Source of the DNA: Streptobacillus canis
GTDB taxonomy: Bacteria; Fusobacteriota; Fusobacteriia; Fusobacteriales; Leptotrichiaceae
Assembly (NCBI RefSeq): GCF_009733925.1
Contig: NZ_WOEI01000002.1
Span: forward strand, 62,001 to 126,000
Length of the DNA stretch: 64,000 nt
Reading direction: 5' to 3'
Position numbers and translations under genes: made by a program. Position 1 is the stretch's first letter. Every line of letters starts with the position of its first letter. Under the pieces are notes generated by a model, which was given only the letters and a program-made list of their open reading frames with translations, did no database searches and was not told the DNA's origin. Positions 16,560-24,051 of the stretch are shown here, in pieces.

Positions 16560-19145
16560 ATGAAGAAAATATTAATTTTGGATACTAGTGCGATAATGTA
16601 TAGAGCTCATTTTGCACTAATGAATTTTAGAAATTCAAATGGTGAACCAGTTGGAGCAATTCTAGGTTTCATAAGACAACTTGAATTAGCTCTTACACAT
16701 TTTACTCCAGATTATGTAGTTGCAGCAAAAGATGTTAAGAGAGCTGAACTAAAAAGACGTGAAATCTATTCTGAGTATAAAGAAAATAGAAGTGGAATGC
16801 CAGAAGAACTAGTAGGACAATTAGATGCCATAGATGGAGTACTTGGAGGATATGGTATACCTATAGTTAAAATTCCTGGATATGAAGCTGATGATGTAAT
16901 ATCTAGTTTAGCGAAAAAATATTCTAAAGAATTTAAAGTTATAGTATTAACAGGGGATAAAGACTTAGCTCAGTTAATAAATGAAAATACATCTATTGCT
17001 TTACTTGGTAAAAAAGATGATAATGAGCCATATAAAATGGTAAGAACTGATGAAGATGTAATAGATTATTTAGGTGTTAAATCAAATCAAATTAGAGATC
17101 TTTTCGGTCTTATAGGAGATAGTAGTGATGGGATACCTGGTGTAGCAGGTATAGGGCCTAAAACAGGTGCTAAGTTAATAGCTGAATATGATAATTTAGA
17201 TAATATTTATCAAAATATAGATAATATTAAAGGGGCAGTTCAAAAGAAATTGATTGATTCAAAAGAAATAGCTTTCATAAGTAGAGATTTAGCTACAGTA
17301 TTTGATGAACTAGAATTAGATTTAAATATAGATGATGCAGAAGTAAAAGAAAAAGATTTTGATGTGTTATCTGAAATATATTTAAAATATGAGCTAAGAA
17401 AAGAATACGAAAAATTAGTAGAGAATAGTCCTAAAGAAGAACTTAAATTAAAAGAAATAGAACATGTTAATTTAACTGAATTTATAAATACTGTTAACAA
17501 TGAAAAAAGAGAAATCTCACTATACTTAGGAGAAGAAGGTATAGCATATTATGTTAATGAAGAAGTTCATTATTGCTTTGATACTGAAGAAGGTATAGGT
17601 AATCTTTTTGAAAAAGGAATAAGTATAAAAGATATAAATGAAAATCTTGATGTATGTATTTATTCGGGAAAAGAATGGAAGACGTTAGGTGTAGATTTTA
17701 AAAACTATTTTGACATATTACTTGCAAGTTTTACTTTAGGAACAGATAGATCTCAAAAGATAGAAACTATGGCATTTGATAAATTAGGTATATCTATAGA
17801 AGAATTAGATAAAAAAGTAGTAAGTAAGATGGAAATTAGTCGAGTAATGGAATATAGAAAAAATAGGTTAGTTAAGCTAGCTTACTCGCTTGCTAAATTA
17901 AAAGATGTATTTATATCTTTACTTGAAAAAGAAAATCAAATGGAAATGTATAATGAAGAAAAGAATTTCACTGATGTTTTAATATATATGGAAAGACAAG
18001 GTATAGCTATAGATGAGAAATATTTTGAAAAATATTCTCAAGAACTTGAAGAAAAGATAAAAGAAATAGAAGAAAAAATATATGAAGAAAGTGGAGAGAA
18101 ATTTAATATCTCATCTCCAAAACAACTAGGTGAAATACTATTTGAAAAAATGGAAATTGAAGCAGTTAAGAAGAATAAAACAGGATACTCTACTGATGCT
18201 GAAGTATTAGAATTGCTAAGAGATAGAGGAATAAAAATAGCTGAGTTAATACTTGAGTATAGGGAGTACGTAAAACTTAAATCTACTTATGCAGAACCGT
18301 TATTAAAACTTGCAACTAATGGTAGAATTCATACGACATATAATCAAACAGGAACAGCCACTGGAAGATTATCATCGAGTAATCCTAATTTACAAAATAT
18401 ACCTACAAGAACAGACGAAGGATCTAAAATTAGAGCTGGATTTGTTGCAGGTAAAGGTAAAAAATTAATATCATTTGATTATTCTCAAATTGAACTTAGG
18501 GTTCTTGCTGAAATATCAAAAGATGAAAACTTAATTAATGCATATAAATATAATTTAGATTTACATGAATTAACAGCAAGAAAAATATTTATGTTAAAAG
18601 ATGATGAAAAAGTAAATAAAATGCAAAGAAATATAGCTAAAGTAATTAATTTCTCAGTACTATATGGTAAAACACCGTTTGGTTTATCTAAGGAATTAAA
18701 AATTACAGTAGCAGAGGCAAAACTATACATAGATACTTACTTTAAAGAGTATCCTAAAGTAAGAATATTACTTGATGAAATTATTGAAAAAGCTCAAAAA
18801 GACGGTTATGTAGAAACACTTTTTGGAACAAGAAGATATATATATGATATAAACTCATCTAATGTAAATGTAAAAGAACAGGCTAAGAGAATGGCGGTTA
18901 ACACTGTTATTCAAGGAACAGCTGCAAACATAATTAAAAAAGTGATGCATAGAATTTACACTGAATTATGTAATGAGAATTTCAAAATGTTATTACAAGT
19001 TCATGATGAATTGATATTTGAAGCAAATGCTGATATAGACTATGCTGAGAAGATAAAAGATATTATGGAAAATACTATGAAATTTGAAAATGTAATATTA
19101 AAAGTAAATGGTAGTGAAGGGGAAAATTGGGCCCTTCTTAAATAG
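16560..19145 (+). CDS. polA: DNA polymerase I
   Basis: An 861-residue family A polymerase. The N-terminal 5' nuclease domain (about 1-290) shows LILDTSAIMYRAHFAL, YEADDVISSLA, TGDKDLAQL and the helix-hairpin-helix GVAGIGPKTGAKLI. The middle domain (about 300-470) lacks the Asp-x-Glu motif of a working 3'-5' exonuclease, so proofreading is probably lost, as in several Gram-positive Pol I enzymes. The polymerase domain is intact: motif A SFDYSQIELR (Asp640), motif B RNIAKVINFSVLYG and motif C VHDELIF (Asp816, Glu817). It performs Okazaki fragment processing and repair synthesis. RBS AAGGAG precedes the ATG. Confidence 0.95.
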   Translation: MKKILILDTSAIMYRAHFALMNFRNSNGEPVGAILGFIRQLELALTHFTPDYVVAAKDVKRAELKRREIYSEYKENRSGMPEELVGQLDAIDGVLGGYGIPIVKIPGYEADDVISSLAKKYSKEFKVIVLTGDKDLAQLINENTSIALLGKKDDNEPYKMVRTDEDVIDYLGVKSNQIRDLFGLIGDSSDGIPGVAGIGPKTGAKLIAEYDNLDNIYQNIDNIKGAVQKKLIDSKEIAFISRDLATVFDELELDLNIDDAEVKEKDFDVLSEIYLKYELRKEYEKLVENSPKEELKLKEIEHVNLTEFINTVNNEKREISLYLGEEGIAYYVNEEVHYCFDTEEGIGNLFEKGISIKDINENLDVCIYSGKEWKTLGVDFKNYFDILLASFTLGTDRSQKIETMAFDKLGISIEELDKKVVSKMEISRVMEYRKNRLVKLAYSLAKLKDVFISLLEKENQMEMYNEEKNFTDVLIYMERQGIAIDEKYFEKYSQELEEKIKEIEEKIYEESGEKFNISSPKQLGEILFEKMEIEAVKKNKTGYSTDAEVLELLRDRGIKIAELILEYREYVKLKSTYAEPLLKLATNGRIHTTYNQTGTATGRLSSSNPNLQNIPTRTDEGSKIRAGFVAGKGKKLISFDYSQIELRVLAEISKDENLINAYKYNLDLHELTARKIFMLKDDEKVNKMQRNIAKVINFSVLYGKTPFGLSKELKITVAEAKLYIDTYFKEYPKVRILLDEIIEKAQKDGYVETLFGTRRYIYDINSSNVNVKEQAKRMAVNTVIQGTAANIIKKVMHRIYTELCNENFKMLLQVHDELIFEANADIDYAEKIKDIMENTMKFENVILKVNGSEGENWALLK

Positions 19146-19177
19146 AGGTTAAAAAAGGTCGTTTTTTATATTTTCAT

Positions 19178-19206
19178 TTGACAAAATAATTTGATACTTG
19201 TGTAAT
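19178..19206 (+). promoter_or_regulatory. Possible fossil promoter of the 19198 pseudogene
   Basis: TTGACA (19178-19183), 17 bases and TGTAAT (19201-19206). It abuts the remaining coding sequence with no room for a leader or start codon, suggesting a deletion that removed the 5' end of the gene. Confidence 0.35.
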
Positions 19207-19915
19207 AAAACCTACGTAGAATTTGAAAAATATAGAGATTTTAAACATAATGGATATAGAATAGATACAAGTGTAGCTTATGATAAACAAGATCCAACTT
19301 CAAAAAGAAATTATCAAGGAATAAGTGCTTCATTTGGTTTTATGCCTGAATGGAAATATGAATTAAATGGTAAAAGTGATGTTACTTTTGGAGTAAGAAC
19401 TAGTGCAGTGATTGGAGAAGTGTTTAGTAAGACTAAAAATGGATTAAGTCATGGAACTCATGGTTCAATAAACTTAACAGGGGTTGTAGATTATAATTTT
19501 GATTTAACTAAGGATGTAAGAGGATATGTAGGAATGGGTGCAGTTTTCTATATAAATTCTAAAAATATAAAAGATGAAGAAAAAAACTGATGAAGAAATG
19601 AAATCGTGTCCTATTCCCCCGCTTTCTTTATATGGGATGTATAACATAAATGGAGTACCTTATGTGGAAGATGTCATAGTTGAAGTAGATGATAAAAAAT
19701 TTGAAGAATTGTACAAATCAGGTAAATGGATAGAAGATTTACCAGAAGTAACAGGTAAAGAAGAAACTGCAAAAGCAACAAACTTTGGATTTGGACCAAT
19801 AATCAAAGCACATGTAGGAGTAAAAGTTAAAGATAAATGGTCTATTGGTGTATTTGGTGGATATGGAAATAAAGGAATAGCAGGATTAGAATTTGGATAT
19901 AAATTTGATAGATAA
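19198..19915 (+). pseudogene. Outer-membrane beta-barrel protein pseudogene
   Basis: Two consecutive frames make one protein if a single base is removed. The first (19198-19590) has beta-strand-like sequence such as ISASFGFMPEWKYEL and VRGYVGMGAVFYI; the second (to 19915) ends in GVFGGYGNKGIAGLEFGYKF, a typical last barrel strand. The switch lies at a run of seven A (19580-19586); six A would join the frames. There is also no signal peptide, RBS or start codon, and a promoter-like sequence touches the coding remnant, so the 5' end is deleted. It once encoded a secreted barrel protein of opacity/autotransporter-barrel character; it is now probably inactive. Confidence 0.7.
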
Positions 19916-19918
19916 AAA

Positions 19919-19946
19919 TTGGAGTTGACTTGTTCAACTCCTTTTT
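19919..19946 (+). terminator. Rho-independent terminator
   Basis: GGAGTTGA (19921-19928) pairs with TCAACTCC (19934-19941), followed by five T. Confidence 0.8.
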
Positions 19947-19958
19947 ATTTGGTATAAT
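19930..19958 (+). promoter_or_regulatory. Promoter for the 19987 gene
   Basis: TTGTTC (19930-19935), 17 bases, TATAAT (19953-19958). The -35 region overlaps the 3' arm of the terminator. Confidence 0.6.
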
Positions 19959-19986
19959 AAAATATACAAATAAATAAGGAGAGTAT

Positions 19987-20508
19987 ATGAATAAAAAATA
20001 TTTAGTAATAATAATAACTGCATTAATGTTACTACCTTTAGGAATGAATATATTAAATAAAGATATTAGTAAATTTGATGTATTAATATTTTCTGCTTTA
20101 GTAATACTTTTAGGTATACTTAATATTACAAAACTTGAGATATTAAGTAAAAGTAATGTAGTTAAATTAAATCAATTAAACTACATAAGATATGCTTTAA
20201 TGGCACAAGGTGTATTTATGGTGCTATTTTCTTTCTTCGTTTTAAAGAGATTAGATTTTAATGGATATATAGTATTTATTTTATCATATGCAGTAGATGG
20301 AGAACTTTATGCATATAACAAAGAATATTTTTATTATAAAAAAATAAAAATCTTTTTTGATAATATCAAGAGTGTAGAAGAAATACAAAAAGGGTTCTTT
20401 GCAGAATATTTTACAGTAACATTAAAAAATGATAGAAAAGTAAAAATAGGATCATTTAAAAGAGAAAAATTAGAAGAAATGCGTGAATTACTTAGAAAGA
20501 AAAGGTAA
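19987..20508 (+). CDS. Small membrane protein, unknown function
   Basis: A 173-residue protein with three or four predicted membrane helices: about 5-23, 32-50, and a helical pair near 65-110. The soluble C-terminal part (about 115-173) contains YKKIKIFFDNIKSVEEI and FTVTLKNDRKVKIGSFKREKLEEM, reminiscent of the PH-like domain that follows membrane helices in several small bacterial membrane proteins (inference). I do not recognise a named family. It is first in a chain with the HAD, HD and RluD genes, and its stop lies four bases before the HAD start. RBS AAGGAG precedes the ATG. Confidence 0.6.
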   Translation: MNKKYLVIIITALMLLPLGMNILNKDISKFDVLIFSALVILLGILNITKLEILSKSNVVKLNQLNYIRYALMAQGVFMVLFSFFVLKRLDFNGYIVFILSYAVDGELYAYNKEYFYYKKIKIFFDNIKSVEEIQKGFFAEYFTVTLKNDRKVKIGSFKREKLEEMRELLRKKR

Positions 20509-20512
20509 GAAA

Positions 20513-21172
20513 ATGAAGAAAAAATTAGTGATATTTGATTTAGATGGGACCTTACTTAATTCAATTTATGCTATTGCAAATGCTACGAATAAAGCATTAG
20601 AATATTTTGGATTTAAAACTTATCCTGCGGTAGAATATAATAATTTTGTTGGTAACGGATTAAGAAAATTAGTTGAAATTATCATAGAAAAAGAAGGTTA
20701 TGATAAGAGTGTAGATGAGATAATGGAAGTATTACTTGAAGTATATAATAGGGAATATGATTATAATTTAAAACCTTATGAAGGTATAGAAAAGTTGCTT
20801 GATCATTTAACTATAAATGAAATTCCATTTGCAGTAGTTACAAATAAGGATCAAGATTTAGCAGTGAAATCATGCATGATTCCTGAATTGAAACCATATA
20901 ATTTCTATAAAATTATAGGTGTAGACCCTATGAAATTAGAAGAAAGAAAACCTTCAAATGTTAATGTTTTAAGACTAAGAGATGAATTAAGATTAAATAA
21001 CGAAGATATCCTATTTGTAGGAGATATGATAGTAGATAAAGAAACAGCTGAGAATTCAAATGTTGACTTCATATATTGTAACTGGGGATTTGGTCAAGTA
21101 AAAGGTGAAGAAGGAATTGTAGAGAGCACTAGAGTAAATACTGTAGATGAAATAATAGAGAAATACCTATGA
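20513..21172 (+). CDS. HAD-superfamily phosphatase (phosphoglycolate phosphatase-like)
   Basis: A 219-residue HAD hydrolase. Motif I FDLDGTLLNS (nucleophile Asp9, acid Asp11), a helical cap (about 16-85), motif II VVTNKD, motif III Lys in ERKPSN and motif IV VGDMIVD. The layout is that of Gph and pyrophosphatase-like members; these dephosphorylate 2-phosphoglycolate or other small phosphates, and the exact substrate is uncertain. I start it at ATG 20513, which has AGGTAAG upstream; an in-frame GTG at 20483 lies inside the preceding gene and lacks a better site. It overlaps the next gene by four bases (ATGA). Confidence 0.82.
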   Translation: MKKKLVIFDLDGTLLNSIYAIANATNKALEYFGFKTYPAVEYNNFVGNGLRKLVEIIIEKEGYDKSVDEIMEVLLEVYNREYDYNLKPYEGIEKLLDHLTINEIPFAVVTNKDQDLAVKSCMIPELKPYNFYKIIGVDPMKLEERKPSNVNVLRLRDELRLNNEDILFVGDMIVDKETAENSNVDFIYCNWGFGQVKGEEGIVESTRVNTVDEIIEKYL

Positions 21173-21573
21173 TAAGAAAATTTTATGAATATTTTATTCG
21201 AAAAATAGATGAAGTAGAAATGGAAAATGCCATAAATATATTGAATTCTAAAGAAAGAAATATATTTATGTCTCAAAGTAAATATGATAAATTACATAGT
21301 TTAAATGTATATAAAGAGGTTAAGGATTTAGGATTACCTCAAATATATTTAAAACTTGCCTTACTTCATGATAATGGAAAAGATAGTGCTTTTTTTATGA
21401 CAAGAACTCTTCATAAATTAGGTTTTAAAACAAGACTTAGAGAACATATGAGTATAGGAAGCATGAGATTGTTAGGAATAAATGATGAACTTGCAAATTT
21501 AATCTTAATACATCATGATGAAAATGTAGATGAAAATATGAAAAAATTTCAAGGAGTAGATGATGCTAATTGA
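21169..21573 (+). CDS. HD-domain phosphohydrolase
   Basis: A 134-residue protein with the metal-ligand pattern of the HD superfamily: His43 (KLHSLNV), His67-Asp68 (ALLHDNGKD), His93 (LREHMSIG) and His115-His116-Asp117 (ILIHHDEN). Members hydrolyse phosphate esters or phosphodiesters of nucleotides. The protein is short, close to a bare domain, and the substrate is unknown. It overlaps the HAD gene by four bases and the RluD gene by 14, so all three are translationally coupled. This operon of HAD, HD and a pseudouridine synthase recurs in Fusobacteria as far as I recall, but that is not verified here. Confidence 0.78.
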   Translation: MIRKFYEYFIRKIDEVEMENAINILNSKERNIFMSQSKYDKLHSLNVYKEVKDLGLPQIYLKLALLHDNGKDSAFFMTRTLHKLGFKTRLREHMSIGSMRLLGINDELANLILIHHDENVDENMKKFQGVDDAN

Positions 21574-22459
21574 GGTAGAAACAGATAGTTTAGAGAGAAT
21601 AGATGTGTATTTATCTAAAATCTTAGATGAAACAAGAAGTAGAATACAAGATTTAATTAAAAGTGAAAATATATTAGTAAATGATAAGAAAACTAAGGCT
21701 TCATATAAGGTAAGTCAAGGTGATAAGATAACAGTTGATATACCTGAATTAAAGGAAGTTGATATTAAACCTCAAGACATAAATATTGATATAGTTTATG
21801 AAGATGAATATTTAGCTATAATTAATAAATATGCTGGTATGGTAGTACATCCATCTAAAGGGCATGAAGAAAATACTTTAGTTAATGCTGTGATGTATAA
21901 GATTAAGGATTTATCAGGTATAAATGGAGATTTAAGACCAGGTATAGTTCATAGATTAGATAAAAATACTTCTGGATTAATAATAATAGCTAAGGATGAT
22001 AAAACACATTTTAAATTGACAGAAATGTTTAAGAATAAAGAAATAAAGAAAATATATTATGCCATAGTTAAGGGTAATATTAAGAAAAAAACTGGAAGAA
22101 TAGAAACTATGATAGGAAGAAATCCTAATGATAGAAAGAAAATGGCTGTAGTTGATAATGGGAAAATTGCAATTACTAACTATGAAGTAATAGATAATAA
22201 TGAAAACTTTTCTTTAGTAAAAGTTGGATTAGAAACTGGTAGAACTCATCAAATTAGAGTTCATCTTTCACATTTTTTCTTCCCTATATTAGGTGATGAT
22301 GTTTATGGAAGAAAAGATGAATATGATAGACAGATGTTACATGCCTATTATTTAGAATTTATTCATCCAATAACAGGTAAAGAAATTAAGGTAATAGGTA
22401 AACTACATTCAGACTATATTAAAGCATTAAAAAATTGTAAATTAGAGTTTAGTGAATAG
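21560..22459 (+). CDS. rluD: RluD-family 23S rRNA pseudouridine synthase
   Basis: A 299-residue RluA/RluD-type synthase that converts uridines to pseudouridine in 23S rRNA. It has an N-terminal S4 RNA-binding domain (about 10-65, RIDVYLSKIL...SRIQDLI...ILVNDKKTK) and the catalytic motif GIVHRLDKNTSGL with Asp134, plus the downstream RTHQIRVHLSH segment. The presence of the S4 domain favours RluD over RluA/RluC specificity, but the exact target sites are inferred. Two ATGs are adjacent (21560 and 21563); the second is better spaced from AAGGAG. It overlaps the HD gene. Confidence 0.88.
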   Translation: MMLIEVETDSLERIDVYLSKILDETRSRIQDLIKSENILVNDKKTKASYKVSQGDKITVDIPELKEVDIKPQDINIDIVYEDEYLAIINKYAGMVVHPSKGHEENTLVNAVMYKIKDLSGINGDLRPGIVHRLDKNTSGLIIIAKDDKTHFKLTEMFKNKEIKKIYYAIVKGNIKKKTGRIETMIGRNPNDRKKMAVVDNGKIAITNYEVIDNNENFSLVKVGLETGRTHQIRVHLSHFFFPILGDDVYGRKDEYDRQMLHAYYLEFIHPITGKEIKVIGKLHSDYIKALKNCKLEFSE

Positions 22460-22476
22460 GACATAGGTCCTATTTT
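22455..22476 (+). terminator. Weak stem-loop at the rluD stop
   Basis: AATAGGAC (22455-22462) pairs with GTCCTATT (22467-22474), loop of four, but only four T follow, so termination is doubtful. It overlaps the stop codon. Confidence 0.4.
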
Positions 22477-22492
22477 AAGTTAAGGAGACTAG

Positions 22493-23122
22493 GTGGATAG
22501 AAAATTAACAAAAGATGAAGAAAGAAGAAAAGAAATATTTGATAAAAAATGTGAAGAAATGATAAAAAGTGGTTATCAGAAAAAAATGTTACATTTAAGT
22601 AATGAAAAAGTTAATAGTGATGCTTTAAAAATGATGATACCTACGATAGTTTTAATAATATTAGCGTACATATTTTTAGGTGCTAAAAGTCCCGCAAAAT
22701 ATCAATTTAGTATTAATCCTTTTCTAATTTTGTTAATATATTTCATATTGATTGTAATACATGAATTAATACATGGAATATTTTTTGCAATTTTTGCTGA
22801 AAAAGGATTTAAAGATATATCATTCGGTATAGTTTGGAAACATTTAACACCATATTGTTCATGTGTGTCACCACTAAGGTTAAAAGAATATTTAATAGGT
22901 GCTTTAATGCCTTTAGTAATTTTAGGTATAATTCCTACATTACTTTCAGTAATACTTGGAAGATTTGATTTACTTTTTATAGGATTACCTATGGTAACTG
23001 GGGCCTTTGGAGATATATTGATAGTTAGAAATATTTTAAAAAATATAGATAAACAAAAAGAAATATTAATATTAGACCATCCTACTGAAATAGGTAGTGT
23101 GGCATTTGAGAAGGAGAAATAA
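22493..23122 (+). CDS. DUF3267 membrane protein, putative metalloprotease
   Basis: A 209-residue protein with a charged N-terminal 45 residues and about four membrane helices. It carries HELIHGIFF (HExxH) inside the second hydrophobic segment and a later GAFGDILIVRNI, matching the DUF3267 family, whose members look like small intramembrane zinc peptidases. The conserved pair of motifs suggests it is intact; substrate unknown. It starts with GTG at 22493 after AAGGAG. Its stop overlaps the ATG of the following pseudogene (TAATG), so the two once formed a coupled unit. Confidence 0.75.
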   Translation: MDRKLTKDEERRKEIFDKKCEEMIKSGYQKKMLHLSNEKVNSDALKMMIPTIVLIILAYIFLGAKSPAKYQFSINPFLILLIYFILIVIHELIHGIFFAIFAEKGFKDISFGIVWKHLTPYCSCVSPLRLKEYLIGALMPLVILGIIPTLLSVILGRFDLLFIGLPMVTGAFGDILIVRNILKNIDKQKEILILDHPTEIGSVAFEKEK

Positions 23123-23911
23123 TGAAGAAAGTTTTAATTTTTCTGTTTCTTTCTATTGTTGGAACTATAGCATATATTAGAGAATCTGAAGTGGTGCCAG
23201 TCTTTAAAAATAGTGTGGAATACAGTTTTGATATAGATATGGAACTGGTAAAAAAGTCAATGAATTAATAGATAAAATTGATTTAGGAGAAATTGCAACT
23301 GAAAATAGAACGGAAGATGTAGATCAATTAACTGATGGTAAGTTTAAGACTAAACTGATATTTAATTTAAATGAAGATAAAACTATTGGAGAAGTTGAAA
23401 AATTCAATGATCCAACTGATGAAGAAATAAAGAGATTAGAAGACTAGTGAATGGACTAAGGATGTAGTTGAATTTAGAGGATTTGTTAATAATCCTGGTA
23501 TGGGTGGATTTGTTTTTCCTGTCGAAGGTAATAGAGATATTTAATATTTTGCAGAACTATTAATTTGACTATAATTGTAACTTAAGTAAGGTGAATTGTT
23601 TAGGTGAAAATTCATATTTAAAAGAATATTTTGAAATGTTCTGGAAGGAAAATTTTCCTGAAAAATGGTATGATAACGAAGGAAAGAAAAAATCAAGTTT
23701 TAAAAAATTCTATAACTTAAATAAAGATGTCTTTGTTACTTCGTATGCAGCTAATAATCTTTTTGAAGATTTTGCAGAAACTTTTGCATTTTTTGTGTTA
23801 AATAAATTTCCTCAAGAAGACAGTATAAAATCATCTAAAATAAAATATTTTTATTCTAAACCAGAATTACTTAAATTAAAGGCAGAAATACTAGAAAATA
23901 TTATGAAATAA
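23122..23911 (+). pseudogene. Secreted metallopeptidase-like gene, decayed
   Basis: The region starts with an ATG coupled to the upstream stop and a signal-peptide-like MKKVLIFLFLSIVGTIAYI. The frame is then lost near 23240 and the next segment, beginning GKKVNELIDKIDLGEI, continues in another frame to a stop at about 23447. A third segment, from EWTKDVVEFRGF to GNRDI, stops near 23544. A last frame (23591-23911) holds VTSYAANNLFEDFAETFAFFVL, which resembles the third zinc-ligand helix of anthrax lethal-factor-like peptidases. No HExxH motif remains between the segments. At least three disruptions make it a pseudogene; the peptidase assignment rests on the last segment only. Confidence 0.65.
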
Positions 23912-23924
23912 AGAAGGAAAATCT

Positions 23925-23951
23925 AAAGGACACTATTAAGGTGTCTTTTTG
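23925..23951 (+). terminator. Rho-independent terminator
   Basis: AAAGGACAC (23925-23933) pairs with GTGTCTTTT (23941-23949) with one G-U pair, followed by T and more T after a GC. Confidence 0.65.
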
Positions 23952-24000
23952 CTTTTTTTAATAGATAAATTGTTTAAGATGTATGATTTTATCTAGAAAT

Positions 24001-24030
24001 TTGCGACAAAATATGATAAAATAATATGAT
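24001..24030 (+). promoter_or_regulatory. Putative promoter of tex
   Basis: TTGCGA (24001-24006), 18 bases, TATGAT (24025-24030), directly after the terminator and 21 bases before the ATG. Confidence 0.5.
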
Positions 24031-24051
24031 AGGAAAAAACTGGAGGCAAAA

